A stretch of 20,797 nucleotides of DNA from Chloroflexota bacterium. Lineage in GTDB: Bacteria > Chloroflexota > Dehalococcoidia > DSTF01 > RBG-16-68-14. Both the position numbers and the translations under genes were made by a program. The notes beneath the pieces were generated by a model that made no database searches, was not told the origin of the DNA, and saw only the letters and a list, made by a program, of their open reading frames with translations. Position 1 is the first letter of the stretch. Each line of letters begins with the position of its first letter. Shown here in pieces: positions 7,372-13,495 of the stretch. The stretch is from the NCBI GenBank assembly GCA_022563135.1, contig JADFNZ010000009.1:1-20797 (forward strand), in the 5' to 3' direction.

Positions 7372-8059
7372 TCAGCGAGCGGCGCATCCAGGCCGCAACG
7401 CCCGCGATGACGGCGACGAGCACGGCGGCGCCGATGATGACGCCGATAATGATGATCGCGATCGAGGTGTCGTCGTCATCGTCGCTGCTGCCGGCGGTCT
7501 CCGCAGGGGTCTGCGTCGCGGCCGGAGCCTCCTCCGTGGACGTGGCCTCAGCGGTAGGAGTGCTGTCGGCCGCCGGAGTAGGCGTGGCGGCCTCCGCCGG
7601 GGTCGGCGAGGCTGCGCCGGCCTCCTCGTCGAACTCCGCGCACTCCGCCTGCTGCGCGGCGGTCGGCTGCACGTTCACGTAGAAGCAATATGCTCCCTCC
7701 TCGCGGTCGCCGTCCAGGTCAGAGGTGGTCATCCAGCGGACGATGTAGCGGCCATCCGGTACGTTCGGTGTCAGCTCGGCGTACATGTGCGCGCGGTCGT
7801 CGTCATCAACGATCCCGGCTTCGTCACTCACCTGTGTGCCGGCCTCGTCGAAGACGCGTATGAAGTTCCGGCCCTCCTGCTTGAAGACCTCTTGCGTGAA
7901 CCAGACATCGGCGCGGCTCGGCGGATCGGACAGGACTTCGTCTCTCAGCGGCGCCGAGCGATCGTAGCCGGCGTGGGCGGCGGCATCCGACGCGGGCAGC
8001 AGAATGCCCGCTCCGACGACGGCTAGGGTTGCCAGCGATACGATGGTTCGCAACATCAT
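7367..8059 (-). CDS. Secreted CopC-like domain protein with C-terminal membrane anchor
   Basis: 230 residues. A signal peptide (1-28) ends in DAAA, so the mature protein would begin HAGYDRSAP at His29, like the Cu(II)-binding N-terminal His of CopC/YobA proteins. The CopC fold follows (29-130), with PSRADVWFTQEV and DGRYIVRWMTTSD in the usual places. The normal second His motif (DGH) reads DGD here (Asp118), and the Met-rich Cu(I) loop is absent, so copper binding is doubtful. Cys125 and Cys140 could form a disulfide. A low-complexity Ala/Thr/Pro/Glu linker (141-190), an Asp run and one transmembrane helix (199-224) with a WMRR stop anchor it to the membrane. The start is the first of two adjacent ATGs; AGGAG lies 11 bases upstream. 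A longer frame to 8164 is unlikely because it would bury the signal peptide. No CopD-like partner is adjacent. Confidence 0.82.
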   Translation of the reverse strand: MMLRTIVSLATLAVVGAGILLPASDAAAHAGYDRSAPLRDEVLSDPPSRADVWFTQEVFKQEGRNFIRVFDEAGTQVSDEAGIVDDDDRAHMYAELTPNVPDGRYIVRWMTTSDLDGDREEGAYCFYVNVQPTAAQQAECAEFDEEAGAASPTPAEAATPTPAADSTPTAEATSTEEAPAATQTPAETAGSSDDDDDTSIAIIIIGVIIGAAVLVAVIAGVAAWMRRSLS

Positions 8060-8082
8060 CTGTTCTTCGGCTCCTGTGTTGG

Positions 8083-8112
8083 TGGAGGCGCGGATTCCGT
8101 TCCACGCCTCCA
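8083..8112. promoter_or_regulatory. Inverted repeat in the leader of the CopC-like gene
   Basis: TGGAGGCG (8083-8090) and CGCCTCCA (8105-8112) are perfect 8-bp arms separated by 14 bases, 24 bases before the CopC-like start. The centre-to-centre spacing of 22 bases, two helical turns, suits a dimeric regulator. A leader hairpin is the alternative. The regulator is unknown. Confidence 0.4.
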
Positions 8113-8205
8113 CGGCACAATGCGGTTCGCGCTGCTCCGAGCAGGCCACGTTAGACCTTAGCAACTGCTCACGCAGTCTGCCATCTCATCGTCTAGAGCG
8201 CGTTC

Positions 8206-8248
8206 GCTGGCGAGCCAGCCCGTGCTACCGTACGCTGCCTCAGGCAGC
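8206..8248 (-). terminator. Two small hairpins at the end of the crotonase-asnB-phosphotransferase operon
   Basis: The first stem, GCTGCC-TGA-GGCAGC (8234-8248), encloses the stop codon of the phosphotransferase gene in its loop. The second, GCTGGC with GCCAGC (8206-8219) around a two-base spacer, follows 14 bases later. No T-tract is present, so this is at most a weak transcription end or an mRNA 3' structure. Confidence 0.25.
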
Positions 8249-8905
8249 CATGCGGGAACGCAGCAGCAGCACCCGCCATAGGAAGTTCGCGTGGAGCAGC
8301 GCCGCCAGACCTACGACCGTCCAGAACATCACGTCGATGCTCCAGGTAGCCGCAATCGCGCCCAGCATGAGGATGAAGATGCGCACGTCCCGGCCTGAGG
8401 TCAAGTAGGCGAAGAGTGGTTCGTACCGGCGTTTCGGATAGTTCTCGTGCATCGTCGAACGGTACTTCTCCGAGGCGGAGGCGAGCATGAAGGCGCCCCC
8501 GACGGCGAGCAGACCGGCGATCCAGGCCCAATTGTCCCAAGCGGCGTGGAGCCCAAATGCGATCGCCAGGAACGCGCCGTACTCGGTCAGCCGGTCGACC
8601 ATCGTGTCGAGGAAGTCGCCGTAGCGGCTCTCGCGCTGCGTGCGGCGCGCGATCTCACCGTCGACGCCGCTGAAGATGGAGGAGAGCTGGAGGAGCACGC
8701 CACCGAGCCACCAGACCTGGAGCGCGAACGCCGCCGTTGCCAGGCCGCCTATGGCCAGCGCCATGAACGTCGCCACGGTTGGGGAGACGCCCGCGCTCGC
8801 GAGCGGCGCGGAGATGCGGCGCGAGACGGGGCGGTTGATCAGCAGCGCGATCGGCCCGTCGCTCGCCTTTTCTAGTGGATGGAGCTTGCGCGTCGATGAG
8901 ATCAT
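8240..8905 (-). CDS. CDP-alcohol phosphatidyltransferase family membrane enzyme
   Basis: 221 residues with about six hydrophobic segments. Enzymes of this family displace CMP from a CDP-alcohol with a second alcohol, making phospholipids or phosphodiester solutes. The signature D-x2-DG-x2-AR-x8-G-x3-D-x3-D is recognisable as SGVDGEIAR (79-87), then Gly96, Asp100 and Asp104, but the first Asp is Ser79 (codon AGC). The N-terminal PVSRRISAPLASAGVSPTVAT is like the domain found fused to or paired with inositol-phosphate cytidylyltransferases (DIPP/IPCT-like branch) rather than classical PgsA. The exact substrate is not readable. ATG 8905 overlaps the asnB stop as ATGA, implying translational coupling. 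A longer frame to 9010 would overlap asnB by more than 100 bases and is rejected. Confidence 0.85.
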   Translation of the reverse strand: MISSTRKLHPLEKASDGPIALLINRPVSRRISAPLASAGVSPTVATFMALAIGGLATAAFALQVWWLGGVLLQLSSIFSGVDGEIARRTQRESRYGDFLDTMVDRLTEYGAFLAIAFGLHAAWDNWAWIAGLLAVGGAFMLASASEKYRSTMHENYPKRRYEPLFAYLTSGRDVRIFILMLGAIAATWSIDVMFWTVVGLAALLHANFLWRVLLLRSRMAA

Positions 8906-10875
8906 AGACGAGCTTGGCCGGCGGTCACTTGCTCCGTCCGGGATACGTCGAGGGCGCGGCCGTCCGGAAAGTAGAGGCGGAACCAGAGCTCCAGGTTCAC
9001 CAGCATCCATACCTTCTGGCCGAACTCACCGCCGTTCGCCTCCCCGCGGTCGAGCCAGCGTGCGACCGCCTCCGTATCGACGATCCCGCGGCTGCGGGCC
9101 TCGGTAGAGAGCAGCAGCTCCCGTGCGTAGGACATGAGGTCGCCGCGGAACCAGCGCTCCAGCGGCACCTTGAACCCCACCTTGCGTCGCTGAACGATCT
9201 CGCCCGGCAGCACGTCCGCGAAGGCAGCGCGCAGGATGTACTTTGTCGTGTCGTCGCGCTCAGGGAAGGTGTCCGAGTAGGAGAGCAAGGCTCGGGCATG
9301 GTGGAGGGGCGAGCGCCAGCGCAGCTTGTAGTGGAGCGGCATGCGGGTCACCGCCTCCACGAGCGCATGGTCGACGAAGGGCACGCGTCCTTCTACGGAG
9401 GTGGCCATCGTCATCGAGTCGACGCGCGCGAGGAGGTTCTGCAGGTGGATCTTCTCGAGCGCGTAGAGGACGCGGTCGTAGTAGGGCAACCCTTCCGTAT
9501 TGCGGAACACCGCCTCGAACGCCGGCCTGCCCCCGCTGCGCACTTCTTGCGCAGCGTCCGGTGTGAGGAGGCTGAGCCCCTCGTCGCGGTCGAACCACTT
9601 GTACCCCGCGAGGAAGTGGTCGATCTCGCTCTCGAACTCCATGCGGCCGCCGTACTTGCGCGCCATGCCGCCGCTGAGGAGGCTCCGCAGCGGTGCCGGA
9701 AGGCGTGCCAGAGTGCGCGCCTTCCGCAGGTCGAACGGGATGCGACAGTAGTCACCGTAGCCGGCGAAGACCTCGTCGGCGCCTTCGCCGGAGAGCACTA
9801 CGGTGATCTCCTGTTTGAGGACGCGCGACATCTCGTAGAGCGGCACCTCGTTCGGCACGGCGAGCGGCGCGTCTCGCTTGCGGATGAGCTCCGGCAGCAG
9901 CTCCAGGTAGCGCTCCGCATTCAGCCGGACTTCCGTGTGGTCGGTGCCGTAGCGTTCGGCGACGAGGCGGGCGTAGGGAAGCTCATCGCCGTCCTCGCCG
10001 TCGAACCCGACAGCGTACGTCTTCAGCCGGTCGCCCAGCTCCTGCGCCATCAGCGAGACGACGATGCTCGAGTCGAGGCCGCCCGACAGGTAGGCGCCCA
10101 GCGGCACGTCCGACATCAGCCGTTTCCGGACGGCTTGTCTGAGGAGGTCGCGCGTCTGCTCGATGTAGTAGTCCTCACCGAGGTCCTCGCGCTCGTGCGG
10201 GACGTGGAGGTCCCAGTACTGCTCCGTGCGCACGTTTCCGTCTTCGGCGATGAGATTGTGCCCCGCCGGCAGCGACTCGATGCCGGCAAACATCGTCGCC
10301 GGTGAGAGTGGATGGCGATAGGCGAGGTACGAGGCGATGGCGTCGATATTCGGAGCCGTCTCGACCAGGCCGCTGGCGAGGATCGCCTTCACCTCGGATG
10401 CGAAGAGCAGCAGGCCGCCCGCGCGCGCATAGTAGAGCGGCTTGATGCCGAGGCGGTCGCGGGCGAGCAGGAGCCGCCGCCGCGTGCTGTCCCAGAGTCC
10501 GAAGGCGAACATGCCGTCCAGCCGCTGGAGAAACTTGATGCCGTCTTCGTCGTAGAGGTGGGCGACGACCTCGGTGTCGGTTTTCGAGCTGAAGGTGTGG
10601 CCGCGGCGGGCCAGCTCGCCGCGCAGCTCGCGGAAGTTGTACACCTCGCCGTTGTAGGTGATCCAGGTCGTCTCGTCCGAGTTGGCGAGCGGCTGCCGTC
10701 CGTTGGCGGAGAGATCGATGATCGTGAGGCGGCGGTGGCCGAAGGCGCAGCGCTGGTCCTGCCAGTAGCCGTAATCGTCCGGCCCGCGATGCTCCAGCGT
10801 GGCCGTCATCCGCTGGACGGCGCCGTCCGGAAGCGGGGCGCCCGTGAGGCTGACGATGCCGGCGATCCCGCACAT
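8902..10875 (-). CDS. asnB: Asparagine synthase (glutamine-hydrolysing), AsnB family
   Basis: 657 residues, cytosolic. The N-terminal Ntn-type glutaminase has Cys2 directly after Met as nucleophile (MCGIAGI), Arg49, Asn75-Gly76 in YNGEVYN, and Asp100. The synthetase domain has the ATP-binding loop SGGLDSS (264-270) and downstream VVLSGEGADEVFAGYG and SVEGRVPFVDH. Glutamine ammonia is channelled to an adenylated carboxylate, normally aspartate. The protein is about 100 residues longer than E. coli AsnB, like the AsnB/AsnO-type paralogues often used in cell-envelope or secondary-metabolite amidation, so the true substrate may not be aspartate. The start is fixed by the required Cys2, although no good ribosome site is visible. 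It lies 43 bases after the crotonase gene and overlaps the phosphotransferase gene by 4 bases. Confidence 0.94.
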   Translation of the reverse strand: MCGIAGIVSLTGAPLPDGAVQRMTATLEHRGPDDYGYWQDQRCAFGHRRLTIIDLSANGRQPLANSDETTWITYNGEVYNFRELRGELARRGHTFSSKTDTEVVAHLYDEDGIKFLQRLDGMFAFGLWDSTRRRLLLARDRLGIKPLYYARAGGLLLFASEVKAILASGLVETAPNIDAIASYLAYRHPLSPATMFAGIESLPAGHNLIAEDGNVRTEQYWDLHVPHEREDLGEDYYIEQTRDLLRQAVRKRLMSDVPLGAYLSGGLDSSIVVSLMAQELGDRLKTYAVGFDGEDGDELPYARLVAERYGTDHTEVRLNAERYLELLPELIRKRDAPLAVPNEVPLYEMSRVLKQEITVVLSGEGADEVFAGYGDYCRIPFDLRKARTLARLPAPLRSLLSGGMARKYGGRMEFESEIDHFLAGYKWFDRDEGLSLLTPDAAQEVRSGGRPAFEAVFRNTEGLPYYDRVLYALEKIHLQNLLARVDSMTMATSVEGRVPFVDHALVEAVTRMPLHYKLRWRSPLHHARALLSYSDTFPERDDTTKYILRAAFADVLPGEIVQRRKVGFKVPLERWFRGDLMSYARELLLSTEARSRGIVDTEAVARWLDRGEANGGEFGQKVWMLVNLELWFRLYFPDGRALDVSRTEQVTAGQARL

Positions 10876-10918
10876 GGCTAACGCTCGCTGGGTCGCGGCG
10901 GCTGGCGCATCTGGGCTG

Positions 10919-11725
10919 CTAGCTGCCCTTGAACACCGGCGCCCGCTTCTCCGCGAACGCCCGGCGCGCCTCCTGGCCGTCCTCGCTGGTGAACGCCAAG
11001 CGAATGTTCGCGAGTTCGTAGCGGAAGTGGGCTTCGGCGTCCGCGAGCGCTGTCGCGCGGCGTACCACGCGCTTGGAGAGGCGGGCTGTTATTGGCGAGA
11101 GCTTCGTGAGCGATTCGCAGTACTCCTCGAAGCGGGCCTGAAAGCGGTCGTCCGGCACGATCTCGCCCACCATGCCGAGCCGCAGCGCCTCCTCCGCGCC
11201 CACGGTGCGGTTCTCCAGAAGGAAGCGCAGCGCCTGCTCGTAGCCGATCGCCTGCGAGAGTGTCCACGAGAGGCCGCCGTCCGGTGAGCCGCCGATGCGC
11301 GGATAGCCGGCGATGAGACGCACGCTCTCCGCGGCGATGCGGATGTCGGCCGCCATGGCCAGCGAGAGCCCGGCGCCGACAGCGACGCCGTTCAGCCCTG
11401 CGACGATGGGCTTATCGCAGCGCTCGCGCAGTACGAGCGGAATGCGGCCTACCCAGCCGATGTCGTCCAGAAAGGCATCCTGCGTGGTAAGGGGCGAGTG
11501 GTTGCGCTGTCCGTCGGGCGAAGGCGTCAGGTCCAGCCCAGAGCAGAAGGCGTCGCTGGTGCCGGTGATGGCGACGACCCAGACGTCGTCGTCCGCGGCC
11601 GCTTCTTCCACGGCCGTGATGATGCCCCAGGCGAGCTCGTCGGAGAGGGCGTTCTTCTTCTCCGGCCGGTTCAGGCGCAGCGTCCGCACGTGGCCTGAGT
11701 TGCTGATCTGTAGTACTTCGCTCAT
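10919..11725 (-). CDS. Enoyl-CoA hydratase/isomerase (crotonase) family protein
   Basis: 268 residues, the usual crotonase length. The CoA-oxyanion-hole glycines are visible in AFCSGLDL (Gly63) and in VAVGAGLSLAMAADIRIA (about 114-131). The two Glu residues used by true enoyl-CoA hydratases are missing: the first position is Ser121, and the second region reads YPRIGGSPDGGLSW. Asp149 in PDGG is instead where PaaG/ECI-type isomerases place their acid, so isomerase or thioester-hydrolase chemistry is more likely than hydration. The start is ATG 11725, with the strong site AAGGAGGA 5 bases upstream; a longer frame to 11809 lacks one. First gene of a probable operon with asnB and the CDP-alcohol enzyme, with a promoter at 11800-11829. 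Confidence 0.88.
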   Translation of the reverse strand: MSEVLQISNSGHVRTLRLNRPEKKNALSDELAWGIITAVEEAAADDDVWVVAITGTSDAFCSGLDLTPSPDGQRNHSPLTTQDAFLDDIGWVGRIPLVLRERCDKPIVAGLNGVAVGAGLSLAMAADIRIAAESVRLIAGYPRIGGSPDGGLSWTLSQAIGYEQALRFLLENRTVGAEEALRLGMVGEIVPDDRFQARFEEYCESLTKLSPITARLSKRVVRRATALADAEAHFRYELANIRLAFTSEDGQEARRAFAEKRAPVFKGS

Positions 11726-11730
11726 CGGTG

Positions 11731-11738
11731 TCCTCCTT
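11731..11738 (-). promoter_or_regulatory. Strong ribosome binding site deciding the crotonase start
   Basis: AAGGAGGA on the minus strand, 5 bases before ATG 11725. It selects this start over the upstream in-frame ATG at 11809, which would add 28 unconserved residues. Confidence 0.8.
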
Positions 11739-11799
11739 ACGGGAGCTCGGCCTGCCTGCGCGAGAGCCGCATGGACAGGCCGCTCCCAGACCGGCAGTA

Positions 11800-11829
11800 A
11801 GTCTATCACGCCGGTCAGATCGGTGCCAA
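11800..11829 (-). promoter_or_regulatory. Promoter of the crotonase-asnB-phosphotransferase operon
   Basis: On the minus strand TTGGCA (11829-11824, 5/6) and TAGACT (11805-11800, 4/6) are separated by 18 bases, and the -10 is extended by TGA. The start would be near 11793, leaving a leader of about 67 bases. It is divergent from the archaellin control region. Confidence 0.5.
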
Positions 11830-11885
11830 AGCGGGTGCCCCTACGGCGGGCATACTAGGGGCTGCTGACTCTGGGCGTACGAGAA

Positions 11886-11947
11886 ATCCCTACGAAATCA
11901 GGGATACCCCTAATATCGACGGCCATCCCTAAGGCAGATAACCCCTA
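11886..11947. promoter_or_regulatory. Array of four A(C/T)CCCTA boxes upstream of the archaellin gene
   Basis: Boxes ATCCCTA (11886-11892), ACCCCTA (11906-11912), ATCCCTA (11925-11931) and ACCCCTA (11941-11947) lie in the same orientation, with start-to-start spacings of 20, 19 and 16 bases. The first two are also part of a dyad, ATCCCT-n8-AGGGAT (11886-11905). The second is embedded in ATACCCCTAA and so matches the TACYNMT heptamer of NarL-type response regulators. A further related GCCCCTA lies at 11837. A -10-like TAATAT (11911-11916) is inside the array. The sites look like a cooperative regulator platform; the regulator's identity is inference. Confidence 0.5.
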
Positions 11948-11977
11948 GGAACAAGGACAGAGAGAGGAGCCTAGTAG

Positions 11978-12565
11978 ATGAAGACCCTGAAGAAGCTGTT
12001 GAAGAACGTGGCCCGCAGGGAGGATGGCATCACCGGTCTGGAGACCGCCATCATCCTGATCGCCTTCGTGGTCGTGGCCACGGTCTTCGCCTTCGTCGTG
12101 CTGACGACCGGTATCTTCAGCGCGGAGCGAGGGAAGGAGTCGGTGTTCGCTGGCCTGCAGAAGGCGCGGGGCACGGCGGAGGTGCGCGGCGGTGTCGTGG
12201 TGACGGCGGTCGGCACGGTCATCGACGACATCCAGTTCGCGCTGGCGACGACGGCGGGCGGCGAGCCGGTGCCGATTAACCCGAGCGGCACCACGAACCG
12301 AACGGTGATCGCCTATCGCGACGACGACACGGTGGACAACGACGTGGGCTACACCGTGACGAACATCGTGGGCGACTCGGACACGCTGCTCGAGCCGGGT
12401 GAGCTGAAGCTGATCACGATCGACCGGGCGACAGACATCGACGGCCCGCCGAACTTGATCGAGAACGAGCGGTTCACGATCGAGGTGCAGACGCCGGTCG
12501 GCGCGACGCTGGACATCACGCGCCAGATCCCGTCAGCGATCGAACTGGTGATGCAGCTCCACTAG
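11978..12565 (+). CDS. Archaellin (archaeal-type flagellin) in a bacterial context
   Basis: 195 residues, a predicted filament subunit exported to the cell surface. A class III (type IV pilin-like) signal runs to Gly17 in KNVARREDG; cleavage before Ile18 leaves mature ITGLETAII with Glu at +5. The hydrophobic assembly helix (about 18-46, ETAIILIAFVVVATVFAFVV) and the following GIFSAERGKESVFAGLQ (45-61) are hallmarks of Methanospirillum/Archaeoglobus-type archaellins. So is the C-terminus FTIEVQTPVGATLDITRQIP (166-185) with a final VMQLH. The outer beta domain has one N-glycosylation-type sequon (Asn107-Arg-Thr) and an acidic loop RDDDTVDNDVG (114-124) that might bind a metal ion. ATG 11978 follows AGGAG (11965-11969) by 8 bases. 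The gene has its own box array upstream and an intrinsic terminator downstream, so it appears monocistronic. No archaellum motor (ArlI/J/H-like) genes lie in the window. A bacterial type IV pilin is the alternative but fits the C-terminus poorly. Confidence 0.88.
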   Translation: MKTLKKLLKNVARREDGITGLETAIILIAFVVVATVFAFVVLTTGIFSAERGKESVFAGLQKARGTAEVRGGVVVTAVGTVIDDIQFALATTAGGEPVPINPSGTTNRTVIAYRDDDTVDNDVGYTVTNIVGDSDTLLEPGELKLITIDRATDIDGPPNLIENERFTIEVQTPVGATLDITRQIPSAIELVMQLH

Positions 12566-12595
12566 TCTGAATATACGTACCACCTCTCCTTTTGC

Positions 12596-12640
12596 AGAGC
12601 GAGCGGGCGTCCGGAAGGCGCCGGCTCGCTCTCTTTTCTC
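12596..12640 (+). terminator. Strong intrinsic terminator after the archaellin gene
   Basis: AGAGCGAGC (12596-12604) pairs perfectly with GCTCGCTCT (12624-12632). The stem continues inside as GGCGTC with GGCGCC (one wobble, small bulge) around a GGAA-type loop, and CTTTTCTC follows. The T-tract exists only on the plus strand, so it serves the archaellin transcript and not the facing sulfotransferase gene, whose stop codon lies 9 bases beyond. Confidence 0.85.
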
Positions 12641-12648
12641 GTCGCGCC

Positions 12649-13359
12649 CTACCTATCGCCGAGCGACCGCACCTCCGCGAAGAGCGCCGCGTGTCGCTGC
12701 GGCACCGAGTGGCCGAACTGGCGCAGGCCGGGTTCGACGAACGCCGGGTCGAGCGGCCGGCCGATGAACGAAGAGAGCGCCGCTACCGCTTCTGCCGGGC
12801 GTTCCACCAGCTCTTCGTACACGACACAGGTAGCCTCCAGCCGGTAGTCGCGGATCACATCGAGCACTCGCCGCAGATGGCTGGCCCACCAGCGCTCGAG
12901 CGTCTCCCGTCGCGAGAGGCCGAAGATGCTCACGACGGAGTGGACGAACGCCTCCGGACTGCGCAGACAGACGACAACCGTGGGCGCGCAGGGCAGATGC
13001 GGCAGCCATGCCTCCAGCGTGATGCAGAACCGTGGGTCCTTCCAGCCTTGGATCGAGGGGTCGCCGGCAAGCCCGTCCATCTCGCGGCCATACTGCGCCG
13101 CCTTCGCCAGGACAACGTCACGCGCCGGCCAGTGCTCCAGCCCATTCATGCCACAGTCCGCCATGATGCGCTCGTTCAGATCGCAGACCGGTAGCTCCTC
13201 GAAGAAGCCGAGCGGGTTGAACGAGGACGGCGCGTCAAAACTCCGTCCCATGGTGACGCCGGACTCGTGCAGGACGCGGCCGACGGCGCTCGTGCCCGAA
13301 CGGCCCGGGCCCGTCACGATGATGAAGCGCTGCTCCTCTGCATGGCCGTCGGCTTGCAC
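12649..13359 (-). CDS. PAPS-dependent sulfotransferase family protein
   Basis: 236 residues, cytosolic. The 5'-phosphosulfate loop is GPGRSGTS (17-24). The 3'-phosphate-binding segment is CLRSPEAFVHS (131-141), with Arg133 and Ser141. GWKDPR (105-110) is a further family signature. This is the compact PF13469-like sulfotransferase type, which transfers sulfate from PAPS to hydroxyl or amine groups of glycans, lipids or small metabolites. Kinase activity is excluded because the P-loop lacks the GK[ST] form. The start is GTG (13357-13359), with AGGAG (13368-13372) 8 bases upstream. It is divergent from the amidase gene and convergent with the archaellin gene. Sulfation of a surface glycan, possibly archaellin-linked, is conceivable but unsupported beyond proximity. 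Confidence 0.85.
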   Translation of the reverse strand: MQADGHAEEQRFIIVTGPGRSGTSAVGRVLHESGVTMGRSFDAPSSFNPLGFFEELPVCDLNERIMADCGMNGLEHWPARDVVLAKAAQYGREMDGLAGDPSIQGWKDPRFCITLEAWLPHLPCAPTVVVCLRSPEAFVHSVVSIFGLSRRETLERWWASHLRRVLDVIRDYRLEATCVVYEELVERPAEAVAALSSFIGRPLDPAFVEPGLRQFGHSVPQRHAALFAEVRSLGDR

Positions 13360-13451
13360 GTGAACGTCTCCTGCTGAGATCGGTAACTATCGCCACCGTC
13401 ATCATGCAGGATGGCAGGCGAACGCAAAAGGCGGTAAGGACGGCCCCGCGC

Positions 13452-13457
13452 TATAAT
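13452..13457 (+). promoter_or_regulatory. -10 element of the amidase-hydrolase transcript
   Basis: A perfect TATAAT, 38 bases before the amidase GTG; transcription would begin near 13464. No -35 hexamer is recognisable at 16-18 bases upstream, so it may depend on an activator. Confidence 0.5.
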
Positions 13458-13483
13458 GGCGCCTTAGTACCGAATTGAGGAGA

Positions 13484-13489
13484 GGGAGG
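13484..13489 (+). promoter_or_regulatory. Ribosome binding site deciding the amidase start
   Basis: GGGAGG, 6 bases before GTG 13496. The upstream in-frame TTG (13475) would place this purine-rich tract inside the coding region as a run of Arg codons, so the GTG is the better start. Confidence 0.7.
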
Positions 13490-13495
13490 CGCCGA

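Noticed and set aside
7304..8026. Plus-strand open frame with Gly/Arg-rich translation opposite the CopC-like gene
   Set aside because: The repetitive RGGLRRGR pattern comes from reading the Ala/Thr/Pro/Glu linker backwards; the minus strand has the signal peptide, domain and anchor.
8914..10305. Long plus-strand open frame (463 codons) antisense to asnB
   Set aside because: Its composition is Arg/Val/Glu-rich with no domain pattern, and it mirrors third-position GC bias opposite a fully motif-supported asnB.
11978..12565. Reading the archaellin as a bacterial type IV pilin or TadE-like pseudopilin
   Set aside because: The C-terminal FTIEVQTPVGATLDI block and GIFSAERGKE segment are archaellin-specific and not found in Flp or Tad pilins.
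13475..13495. TTG 13475 as the amidase start
   Set aside because: It would translate the purine-rich ribosome-binding tract as RRGRRR; GTG 13496 has correct spacing to GGGAGG.
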